From: JBKCHH01 sp046302855
Lineage (GTDB): Bacteria > Pseudomonadota > Alphaproteobacteria > Rickettsiales > UBA8987
Length of the DNA stretch: 6,545 nt
Reading direction: 5' to 3'
Assembly (NCBI GenBank): GCA_046302855.1
Contig: JBKCHH010000043.1
Location: 1 to 6,545 of the forward strand
Shown one piece after another: positions 1-5,719 of this stretch. Position 1 is the first letter of the stretch; every line of letters begins with the position of its first letter. Position numbers and translations under genes: made by a program. The notes under the pieces are model-generated. The model ran no database searches. It saw only the letters and a list, made by a program, of their open reading frames with translations, and had not been told where the DNA came from.

Positions 1-1706
1 TGAGTGCCTTCTTCCACAATTTTGCCAGCATCAAATACTATTAGCCTATCTACGGTTTTCATGGTGGAAAGGCGGTGGGCTATTATAATTACCGTTTTGT
101 TTTCCATTAAATTTTCAAGTGCCTGCTGAATTTGGCTTTCAGTTATACTATCTAGCGAACTGGTGGCTTCATCTAAAATTAAAATGGGGGAATTTTTAAG
201 AATGGCTCTAGCAATAGCAATGCGCTGCCTTTGCCCGCCAGATAGCTTTATGCCCCGCTCACCCACCATTGTATCATACTTTTGCGGCAAGGTTTCAATA
301 AATTCATGGGCAAAGGCTTTTTTGCTGGCCTCAATTATCTGCTCTTTTGATGCCGTAATATCACCATAAGCAATATTTTCTAAAAGGCTGCGGTGGAAAA
401 GGGTAATATCTTGCGGAATAAGGGAAATGCTTTCCCGCAAGGAATCTTGGGTTACTTTGGCAATATCAAAACCATCAATTAAAATTTGCCCGCCTTTTAG
501 TTCGTAATTGCGAAGAAGAAGGTTAACTAGAGTTGTTTTTCCCGCCCCGCTATGACCCACCAAGCCAATTTTTTCTTTTGGCTTAATGATAATGCTTTGC
601 TTATCTAGCACTTTTTTGCCCTCATTATAATAAAAACTTACATCTTTAAATTCAATCTCCCCCTTATTAACAACCAGATTTTTAGCATTTTCTACATCTT
701 TAATTTCATGGGGATTCACAATAAGGCTAAGTGCTTGCCTGCAAACTCCAAAAGATTCAAATAGTTTGGGTAGCATTATGCCACCATGCCAAACTAAGTG
801 CATCGTCCAAAGGGAAAGTTGAATACAGTAAATTAAATCACCATTAGTAATTTGGTTTGCCTGCCAAGAAGAAATTATTAGATAAATCATAACTACTATC
901 ATAATTACTGATGGTATTTCAAAGATGCTTTTGGCGATGGTAATGCTCCAGAGGGATTTTTTGAATTTTTTAACCTCATCTTTTTGGTAAGATTCTAAAT
1001 ATGCTTGCTCAAAGTTGTTTCTGGCAAACATTTTCACAATTAAAATGTTGGTTAGCATATCTACAATTTTACCCTGCCTTGTGCTTCTAGCTTCAGTATG
1101 AACATGCGAGCGGTTGGTGCAAATAATTGCAAAATACCAGCTTAAAAGCCCGTGGATTAATAACCAAACTAAAACCACCACGCCAAATTCTATTTTTACT
1201 CTAGACATCATAAAAACCGCCAACATAACGCCAAATATTATGGGAATGAAGGTGCTTCTAATTAAAAACAAAATTTCCTGCGAAGAATTGGCTAAATCTG
1301 AAATTTTATTGGCAATGCTACCAGCAAAATTATCGCTAAAATAGCTGTAAGAATGTGCCTTTACATAATCGCTGGCAGAAAGCCTAATTTCTGCCATAAA
1401 TTTTGGAATGGTGTAGATTTCTAAAATATCACTGGCACGATAGCAGGTTATTAAAAACAGCCAAAAGCCAAGCATTAGCATTAAAGGCAAGTGAAGTTGG
1501 CTAAAAATCTCACTTCTATTATTAATATTTTGCGTTGCAGTATCTATTATTATTTTATTGAAATAGGGAAAGAAGTTTTGCTCTAAAGCAATGCTTAAAG
1601 GGAAAAGAAACAACAACAAAAACCGCCACTTTCTTTTTTTTACAAAAAACCACAAAAATGCACCAATGGTTTTGGGAATGGTTTCTTTATTTGCATTAAT
1701 TTGCAT
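1..1706 (-). CDS. ABC exporter, fused permease and ATPase half-transporter (3' end outside window)
   Basis: This encodes an inner-membrane ABC exporter of the MsbA/multidrug type, a half-transporter expected to work as a dimer; the substrate cannot be read from sequence. I see 568 residues. Residues about 20-320 form the membrane domain, with hydrophobic stretches near 28-42, 72-88, 150-168, 174-195 and 260-280. The ATPase domain follows from about 349. It is complete in motifs: Walker A GHSGAGKTT at 384-392, Q-loop Gln432, signature LSGGQRQR at 488-495, Walker B ending in Asp512 with catalytic Glu513, and the switch histidine in AHRLST (His544). The frame is open throughout and runs off base 1 just after the conserved EEGT, so probably only a short tail is missing. 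The start at 1706 (MQINANKE) is the only sensible one, but no Shine-Dalgarno precedes it, only AAAG. It is divergent from trpE with a 33-base gap. A lipid, LPS-precursor or drug substrate are all possible. Confidence 0.92.
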   Translation of the reverse strand, partial: MQINANKETIPKTIGAFLWFFVKKRKWRFLLLFLFPLSIALEQNFFPYFNKIIIDTATQNINNRSEIFSQLHLPLMLMLGFWLFLITCYRASDILEIYTIPKFMAEIRLSASDYVKAHSYSYFSDNFAGSIANKISDLANSSQEILFLIRSTFIPIIFGVMLAVFMMSRVKIEFGVVVLVWLLIHGLLSWYFAIICTNRSHVHTEARSTRQGKIVDMLTNILIVKMFARNNFEQAYLESYQKDEVKKFKKSLWSITIAKSIFEIPSVIMIVVMIYLIISSWQANQITNGDLIYCIQLSLWTMHLVWHGGIMLPKLFESFGVCRQALSLIVNPHEIKDVENAKNLVVNKGEIEFKDVSFYYNEGKKVLDKQSIIIKPKEKIGLVGHSGAGKTTLVNLLLRNYELKGGQILIDGFDIAKVTQDSLRESISLIPQDITLFHRSLLENIAYGDITASKEQIIEASKKAFAHEFIETLPQKYDTMVGERGIKLSGGQRQRIAIARAILKNSPILILDEATSSLDSITESQIQQALENLMENKTVIIIAHRLSTMKTVDRLIVFDAGKIVEEGT

Positions 1707-1748
1707 CTTTAACTATTATAATTTTGGTAAGGAGATATAATGCAAATT
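1689..1748. promoter_or_regulatory. Divergent control region between ABC exporter and trpE
   Basis: Seen: the palindrome ATTATAAT at 1715-1722 gives a perfect TATAAT on each strand (plus 1717-1722; minus 1720-1715), so two -10 elements overlap. The octamer ATTTGCAT occurs at 1689-1696 and 1699-1706, and its reverse complement ATGCAAAT at 1740-1747. The arms AATTTGCAT (1698-1706) and ATGCAAATT (1740-1748) make a 9-bp perfect inverted repeat containing both start codons. On the minus strand TTGCAT (1745-1740) could be a -35 at 19-bp spacing, which would start the exporter mRNA almost at its ATG. On the plus strand the nearest TTGCAT is 20 bp away, which is poor. Inference: overlapping promoters, perhaps with a shared operator. 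The arms also fall in coding sequence, so chance is a real alternative. Confidence 0.45.
1728..1734 (+). promoter_or_regulatory. Shine-Dalgarno of trpE
   Basis: TAAGGAG lies five bases before the ATG at 1740 and is the strongest ribosome-binding site in the window; it fixes the trpE start. If the TATAAT at 1717-1722 is the -10, the transcript would begin near 1729, at the edge of this site, leaving a leader of about ten bases. That leaves no room for a leader peptide or attenuator. Confidence 0.8.
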
Positions 1749-3155
1749 TCGCAAAATAAAATTAAAGATTTAGAAAAATTTTCTTTATTGTTTGCTAAAA
1801 AACAGCCTCAAATTCTATTCACAGAACTAAATGCAGATTTGCACACTATAATTTCTGTAGCCTTAAAGTTAGAAAAACATTATCCCCAGCATATAATTTT
1901 AGAATCGGTTGAAAAGGGCGAAAGAAAGGGCAGATATAGCCTTATTGCCTTTGATTTTGATAAAACTTTTGAAGTAGAAAAAATTTCCGCCAAAACTAAA
2001 ATTAGCCAAATAAAAGATTTTGTAAATTCCGCCAAGTTTAAAATTCCTGATGAGCTACCATCAATCGCAACTGGCGTATATGGCTATTTTGGGTTTGATG
2101 CGGTAAATTTAAGCGAAAAAATTACCAATTCAATTGAAAAGGATGAAATTGGCGTGCCTTTAATAAGGCTTGTTCGCCCAACGGCATCTATTGTGTTTGA
2201 TCACTTGAAAGAAAAAATTTTTATATCAGCCATTAATTATAATGAAAAAACAAATGATAGTTTTAACCAGCTGTATGAAAAAATTAGCAAAATAACGCAA
2301 ATTATTAATGAATCGGTAGAGTTTTCTGGTTTGTTAGATAGCCAAATTAGCAACACGCAAACTAATTTTAATCAATCCCAATTTGCAAAAATAGTGGCAA
2401 AAGCCAAGCAGTATATTATTGAGGGCGATATTTTCCAAGTGGTTTTAAGCAGAAGAATAGTGGGCGATTTTTCTGGCAAGGTTATAGATTTTTATAGAAA
2501 GTTAAGGCGAATTAACCCCTCACCCTATTTGTTCTTGCTAAAATTTGCCGATTTTTCGCTAGTTGGTTCAAGCCCAGAAATTCTAGTTGGTTTGAAAGGA
2601 AGCAAACTAACGCTAAGACCCATAGCCGGCACTAGAAAAAGGGGCAGTAATGAGCAGGAAGATGAGATGCTCGCAAAAGATTTACTTAAAGATGAAAAAG
2701 AAATAGCCGAACACCTAATGCTGCTTGATTTAGGGCGGAACGACCTTTCTAAAATTGCCAAAAAAAATTCAGTAAAGGTTTTAGATAAAATGTTCATAGA
2801 AAAATATTCGCATGTAATGCATATGGTTTCAAATATAGAGGCAGAAATTGATGAAAAGTATGATGCGGTAGATGCCATATTTGCCACTTTCCCCGCCGGC
2901 ACGGTTAGTGGCGCGCCCAAAATTAGGGCAATTGAAATTATTAATGAGCTAGAAAATGTAAACCGCAGTTTTTACGCCGGCATTGTTGCCTATTTTTCTT
3001 CTAATGGAGACATGGTAAGTGCCATAACCCTTCGAACCGCCTTAATTAAAGGCAAAAAAATCTACATTCAAGCCGGTGGTGGCAATGTATACGATTCCAT
3101 TGCCGAAAAAGAATTTGAAGAAACCGAAAATAAAATGAAGGCCTTGTTTGGGTAG
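1740..3155 (+). CDS. trpE: Anthranilate synthase component I
   Basis: TrpE converts chorismate to anthranilate, the first committed step of tryptophan synthesis, using ammonia delivered by the TrpG glutaminase. At 471 residues it is near the usual size. The N-terminal domain (about 24-155) carries LES at 54-56 and GRYS at 64-67, the region that binds feedback tryptophan in the family. The chorismate-binding domain (about 210-468) has NPSPY at 259-263, PIAGTRKRG at 294-302, EHLMLLDLGRND at 324-335, HVMH at 358-361, PAGTVSGAPK at 385-394 and the metal-site region EKEFEET at 456-462. The alanine in PIAGT is typical of TrpE; PabB usually has lysine there. One variation is GNVYDS at 448-453, where GIVADS or GIVYDS is common. 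No trpG or other trp gene lies beside it. The next gene is convergent, and I see no strong terminator in 3156-3227. Regulation is probably by feedback inhibition, since no attenuator fits upstream. Confidence 0.96.
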   Translation: MQISQNKIKDLEKFSLLFAKKQPQILFTELNADLHTIISVALKLEKHYPQHIILESVEKGERKGRYSLIAFDFDKTFEVEKISAKTKISQIKDFVNSAKFKIPDELPSIATGVYGYFGFDAVNLSEKITNSIEKDEIGVPLIRLVRPTASIVFDHLKEKIFISAINYNEKTNDSFNQLYEKISKITQIINESVEFSGLLDSQISNTQTNFNQSQFAKIVAKAKQYIIEGDIFQVVLSRRIVGDFSGKVIDFYRKLRRINPSPYLFLLKFADFSLVGSSPEILVGLKGSKLTLRPIAGTRKRGSNEQEDEMLAKDLLKDEKEIAEHLMLLDLGRNDLSKIAKKNSVKVLDKMFIEKYSHVMHMVSNIEAEIDEKYDAVDAIFATFPAGTVSGAPKIRAIEIINELENVNRSFYAGIVAYFSSNGDMVSAITLRTALIKGKKIYIQAGGGNVYDSIAEKEFEETENKMKALFG

Positions 3156-3227
3156 GAAGTATACCAATCCCCTAAAATAACTTTACAACTAGCTTTAAGA
3201 AATTTGTTATAACCTAAGGAAAATCCA

Positions 3228-3668
3228 CTACCCCAAAAAGGCATCAAGCATCCATAGGTTTTTTTCAATGGCTTCTAGCTGACCAGTTGCCTTATCGGCA
3301 GTAACATTATCTTCTAGCTTTAATGATTTTTCTAGTAGAGTGGCAATTAGCTTTTTGTAAGCACTATACTGCTGTTTTATAAACTTTGCACTTGCAGTAT
3401 CTGAAAAATCGCCGGTTTTGGTATTTTTTAGAGTGTCAGCAACTAGGCTTGGGGTATCCTTTACCACCTCTCCTAAGGCACGCAACCTTTCAGCATTATC
3501 ATCTGCCTGTTCTATTAGGCTGGCATAGATTTCGTCATAAAACTTGTGTAGAACAAAAAAGTTCTGCCCCTTTACATTCCAGTGGTGCGTTTTTACTATT
3601 AAGGCGGTAGCGTAAGCAGTGGCAACCGCATTGTTTATAACAGAAATTAACTCTTTATTATTTGGCAT
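3228..3668 (-). CDS. dps: Dps-family ferritin-like DNA-binding/iron-storage protein
   Basis: Dps proteins form cytoplasmic dodecamers that oxidise ferrous iron, usually with hydrogen peroxide, store it as ferric mineral and protect DNA under oxidative stress or starvation. This one has 146 residues, slightly short for the family, and is one four-helix-bundle domain. The ferroxidase signature is complete with family spacing: His29 (in HHWNVKG), His41 and Asp45 (LHKFYDE), Asp56 and Glu60 (DDNAER). The N-terminus is short (MPNNKE) and has no lysine-rich tail, so DNA binding by an N-terminal extension is not evident. The start at 3668 is supported by AGGG seven bases upstream. It is the third gene of a minus-strand run, 42 bases after the methyltransferase stop, and convergent to trpE. 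The ribosome-binding site sits in a hairpin arm (3676-3697). I see no clear OxyR site. Confidence 0.94.
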   Translation of the reverse strand: MPNNKELISVINNAVATAYATALIVKTHHWNVKGQNFFVLHKFYDEIYASLIEQADDNAERLRALGEVVKDTPSLVADTLKNTKTGDFSDTASAKFIKQQYSAYKKLIATLLEKSLKLEDNVTADKATGQLEAIEKNLWMLDAFLG

Positions 3669-3675
3669 ATTTTTA

Positions 3676-3697
3676 CCCTATTTCTATATAGATAGGG
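3676..3697 (-). promoter_or_regulatory. Inverted repeat enclosing the dps ribosome-binding site
   Basis: On the mRNA strand CCCTAT pairs perfectly with ATAGGG, and the 3' arm contains the dps Shine-Dalgarno AGGG (3679-3676), seven bases from the ATG. Nested inside is the 10-bp DNA palindrome TCTATATAGA (3683-3692). As RNA the stem is six pairs with a ten-base AU-rich loop, so it is weak. No U-run follows, so it is not an intrinsic terminator for the methyltransferase. It could be a translational gate, a protein operator, or part of a dps promoter: TTGTAA at 3716-3711 with TATCTA at 16 bp spacing is a poor match. Confidence 0.4.
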
Positions 3698-3710
3698 CGA
3701 AATTTTACAT

Positions 3711-4337
3711 TTACAAGATGTATGCCACCAACAGCCCATCGTGCGTGTTTAAAATGGTGGTGAAGTATTTTTTTTGAGAAAGTTGTTTGTTAAATTCCCG
3801 CATAACCTGCACTGATTTTTCTTTGGAAGACTCATCAAACACCCTACCCTTTTGAAACACATTATCGGCTACAATTAGCCCGCCCTTTTTAACCAGTTTT
3901 TTGGCAAATTCTAGATAGGTTAAGTAGCCAGATTTTTCAGCATCGATAAAAATCATATCCCACTTGCCCCTTATTGTTGCCAGATTTTCTTTGGCATCGC
4001 CAACTTTTAAACTGATAATTTTCTCTAGCCCCGCTTTTTTAAAGTTTGCTTCCGCTATGGAAGCATTTTCAGCCTCTTTTTCAAAGGTTATAATCTTGCC
4101 TTTTTTGCCAACCGCCCTTGCCAGCCATATGGTGGAATAGCCATACAGGGTGCCAATTTCTAAAATAGACTTGGTGTTAGAAATTTTTACTAGAAGTTGC
4201 AGTAGCTTGCCTTCATCCGCCCCAATATTTATTGCCTTATTATCTTTTTCTAGCTCTTGCCTTATTTCTTTTAGAATATCATCTTCTTTGGCGTAAAGAT
4301 TTGACACATAATTATACTTTTCATCAAATAATCTCAT
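3711..4337 (-). CDS. SAM-dependent O-methyltransferase, caffeoyl-CoA/catechol OMT-like family
   Basis: This is a class I (Rossmann-fold) cytoplasmic methyltransferase of the Methyltransf_3 type, which moves a methyl group from S-adenosylmethionine to a hydroxyl, usually with a divalent metal. The substrate is unknown. At 208 residues it has the usual bacterial length. The SAM-binding glycine loop is ILEIGTLYGYS at 58-68, with acidic Glu86 after strand 2 (TFEKE) and Asp114 in GDAKE. The metal and catalytic segment is FIDAEKSGY at 130-138: Asp132 matches the family's metal ligand and Lys135 the catalytic lysine. ADN at 157-159 supplies the second metal pair (Asp158, Asn159). The start at 4337 is supported by AGGGG six bases upstream (4346-4342). 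That site lies in the 3' arm of a long-range inverted repeat whose other arm begins at the fliE stop codon. It sits between fliE and dps in one direction, probably co-transcribed, with no obvious functional link to either. Confidence 0.88.
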   Translation of the reverse strand: MRLFDEKYNYVSNLYAKEDDILKEIRQELEKDNKAINIGADEGKLLQLLVKISNTKSILEIGTLYGYSTIWLARAVGKKGKIITFEKEAENASIAEANFKKAGLEKIISLKVGDAKENLATIRGKWDMIFIDAEKSGYLTYLEFAKKLVKKGGLIVADNVFQKGRVFDESSKEKSVQVMREFNKQLSQKKYFTTILNTHDGLLVAYIL

Positions 4338-4486
4338 AAAGACCCCTGAATAATTCGCTTATATTAGGTTTTTATCCGTTAGCCTCGAAACGGAAAACCG
4401 CAGTTTACTAAATGTAAATGAGGATTTGAGTATTCGCAAGCTAACGGATAAAAAGCAATAGAAGTTAGAGTTAGGCAGGGGTCTTT
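4338..4486 (-). repeat. Outer 11-bp inverted repeat spanning the fliE-methyltransferase gap
   Basis: The arms AAAGACCCCTG (4338-4348) and CAGGGGTCTTT (4476-4486) are perfect complements. They fill the ends of the gap exactly: one arm begins at the last base of the fliE TGA (4488-4486), the other ends next to the methyltransferase ATG and contains its Shine-Dalgarno AGGGG. In the mRNA the arm after fliE would pair with and hide that ribosome-binding site. The inner repeat (4369-4454) would bring the arms together. A regulatory role is inferred; the repeat itself is directly visible. Confidence 0.75.
4369..4454. repeat. Inner palindromic element with 15-bp perfect arms
   Basis: TTTTTATCCGTTAGC (4369-4383) is the exact reverse complement of 4440-4454. 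The 56-base interior holds smaller stems: CGG-AAAA-CCG (4391-4400), TTTAC/GTAAA (4404-4408 with 4414-4418) and CGAA/TTCG (4386-4389 with 4433-4436). It is noncoding, and neither arm is followed by a T-run in the right place for an intrinsic terminator. Size, position and internal symmetry resemble the short dispersed palindromic elements of some host-associated proteobacteria. There is only one copy in this window, so its repeat nature cannot be confirmed here. Confidence 0.7.
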
Positions 4487-4794
4487 CATAGAGGCATTTT
4501 GCGTATTTCGTCTAGTGCCGAAACCATTTTTTCTAGCAACTTAACCATAGTGGTAAGTTCGGTTTGAGCATCCCCTAGCTTAGTAACTAGGTCTGAAACG
4601 CTTGCCTGCCCTGCCACAAATTTTAATGAGGTCTGCTCTGCCCCCTCTAAAGAAGATTGCACATTTTCACCATAGTTTTTTACTAAATTTGCAAAACCAC
4701 CACCCGTTTCTTCCGATAAACCAGTTTCTTTAGTTTTATTTAATAACTGGCTGGCTTGATTGTAGGCACTTAGTGCCTTTATGTTGCTTATCAT
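4486..4794 (-). CDS. fliE: Flagellar hook-basal body protein FliE
   Basis: FliE is a small structural protein of the flagellar basal body that joins the MS ring to the proximal rod and is exported by the flagellar type III apparatus. The product has 102 residues, the normal FliE size, with no signal peptide. The N-terminus is variable, with a Gly/Glu-rich stretch at 24-33. The rest follows the FliE pattern: a helix with FANLVKNYGENVQSSL (34-49), an AxGQASVSDLV segment (61-70), then a long amphipathic C-terminal helix with heptad-like hydrophobics (LTTMVKLLEKMVSALDEI, 80-97), ending in the characteristic KMPL. No Shine-Dalgarno is visible before the ATG at 4794. No other flagellar gene is in the window: usual partners such as flgB and flgC are absent, and the next genes downstream are a methyltransferase and dps. 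Similarity was judged by eye on a short, divergent protein, so a different secreted helical protein is possible. Confidence 0.75.
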   Translation of the reverse strand: MISNIKALSAYNQASQLLNKTKETGLSEETGGGFANLVKNYGENVQSSLEGAEQTSLKFVAGQASVSDLVTKLGDAQTELTTMVKLLEKMVSALDEIRKMPL

Positions 4795-4927
4795 ATTTTG
4801 TATTTTTAGGGATTAACAACATATAAAAAAAACCACTCAACTCAAATGATAATTATTGCCTTTTTTATAATTTTTTACTTGCAATTTAGACTTCATCTAG
4901 CACCTTCGAATAAAGACTTTATAAGCT
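4795..4927. promoter_or_regulatory. Divergent promoter region of fliE and glycosyltransferase
   Basis: These 133 very AT-rich bases separate two divergent genes and must hold both promoters, but no strong match stands out. For fliE the best guess on the minus strand is TTGAGT (4845-4840), 16-bp spacer, TATGTT (4823-4818). I see no sigma-28 or sigma-54 type flagellar promoter. The 19 bases at 4842-4860, centred on ATGATAATTATT, resemble a Fur box at 13 of 19 positions by eye, which is weak in such AT-rich DNA. Neither gene has a clear Shine-Dalgarno here. No small ORF or RNA gene is evident. Confidence 0.3.
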
Positions 4928-5719
4928 ATGGCAAACTTACCACTATCAGTTTTTATAATCGCTAAGAATGAGGCTGATAGAATACCAAAGGCAATTACCT
5001 CCGCCAAAAAACTAACTAGCGAAATATTGGTGATAGTGGATAATGAAAAGGATGACACTATAAAAATCGCCAAGTCTCTAAAAGCAAAGGTTCTAATAAA
5101 TAAGTGGGATGGCTACGGCAAGCAAAAGTCTTTTGGTGAAAAAAACTGCACCCATAATTGGATTTTAAACCTAGATGCGGATGAAGAATTAAGTGCTAAG
5201 CTAATAGAAGAAATCACCACCCTATTTAAAACTGGCAAGATAGAAGAATTTAGTGCCTTTATTCTAAAGGTAAAAATCTCTATGAATGGTGAAAAACCAA
5301 GATGGCTAGCAGATTACACCAAGACCGTTCGCCTTTACAACAAACTAAAGGGTGGCTTTTCTATAAGCCCTGTGCATGATTCTGTGATAGTAAAAGAGGG
5401 CAAAATTGGCTATTTAAAAAACATTGTTAATCATCATTGTTTTAGAAACCTTGCCCACTGGGTAGAAAAAATTAACTTCTACTCTAGCCTGCAGGCAAAA
5501 GACTATGTGGCGAAAAAAAGAAAAATTCCCCGCCTAAGAATTTTATTTGAGCCTTTCTTTTCTTTTTTAAAAGCCTATATAATTAGGCGATATTTCATCT
5601 ATGGTTTTGATGGAATTATTTACGCAGGCCTTTATGTTCACGCTAGAATGCTAAGGCTTGGCAAAATTAGGGAGGAATATTTTTTTCAAACAAATGCCCA
5701 AAAAAACAGTAATAAATAA
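4928..5719 (+). CDS. Family 2 glycosyltransferase, WaaE/KdtX-like
   Basis: This is a GT-A fold, inverting family 2 glycosyltransferase that would transfer a sugar from a nucleotide-sugar donor at the cytoplasmic face of the inner membrane. Its closest style is the WaaE/KdtX/LgtF group acting on the lipopolysaccharide or lipooligosaccharide core. The 263 residues match that group's length. It opens with LSVFIIAKNEADRI (6-19), the donor-binding strand. Asp38 lies in IVDNEKDDT. WDGYGKQK (60-67) is typical of the WaaE group. The metal-binding DxD is Asp83-Ala-Asp85 in NLDADEEL, and RLYNK (135-139) and VHDSV (149-153) belong to the acceptor half. The basic C-terminal region (about 196-248) lacks a clear transmembrane span and may bind the membrane peripherally. 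No Shine-Dalgarno precedes the ATG at 4928, but the family motif begins at residue 6, so the start is well placed. Its last 26 bases overlap the metallopeptidase gene. Exact donor and acceptor are unknown. Confidence 0.9.
   Translation: MANLPLSVFIIAKNEADRIPKAITSAKKLTSEILVIVDNEKDDTIKIAKSLKAKVLINKWDGYGKQKSFGEKNCTHNWILNLDADEELSAKLIEEITTLFKTGKIEEFSAFILKVKISMNGEKPRWLADYTKTVRLYNKLKGGFSISPVHDSVIVKEGKIGYLKNIVNHHCFRNLAHWVEKINFYSSLQAKDYVAKKRKIPRLRILFEPFFSFLKAYIIRRYFIYGFDGIIYAGLYVHARMLRLGKIREEYFFQTNAQKNSNK

Noticed and set aside
163..369. Plus-strand ORF of 68 codons
   Set aside because: It lies opposite the ATPase domain of the exporter, whose Walker and signature motifs are intact in the minus frame; it has no family features.
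410..441. Overlapping hairpins CTTGCGG/CCGCAAG and GGGAAA/TTTCCC
   Set aside because: They lie within the Q-loop region of the exporter gene and are explained by codons of a conserved segment; no regulatory position.
1114..1344. Plus-strand ORF of 76 codons
   Set aside because: It is antisense to the membrane domain of the exporter and has no ribosome-binding site or recognisable motif.
2525..2920. Minus-strand ORF of 131 codons inside trpE
   Set aside because: It is a shadow of the conserved chorismate-binding domain; the Ser/Phe-rich composition is what antisense of such a gene gives.
1740..3155. pabB (aminodeoxychorismate synthase) instead of trpE
   Set aside because: The active-site segment reads PIAGT, not the PIKGT usual in PabB, and the LES/GRYS tryptophan-binding region is present.
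3156..3227. Bidirectional terminator between convergent trpE and dps
   Set aside because: Only a 4-bp GGTA/TACC pairing is visible (3151-3154 with 3162-3165), without a T-run; too weak to call.
3068..3268. Minus-strand ORF of 66 codons across the trpE end and the dps end
   Set aside because: It overlaps two well-supported genes in other frames and shows no motif.
3386..3610. Plus-strand ORF of 74 codons inside dps
   Set aside because: It is antisense to the ferroxidase-site coding region of dps, which is clearly the real gene.
5658..5693. Alternative TTG start of the metallopeptidase, adding 12 residues
   Set aside because: There is no ribosome-binding site at a useful distance and the added residues do not resemble the family; ATG at 5694 gives the usual length.
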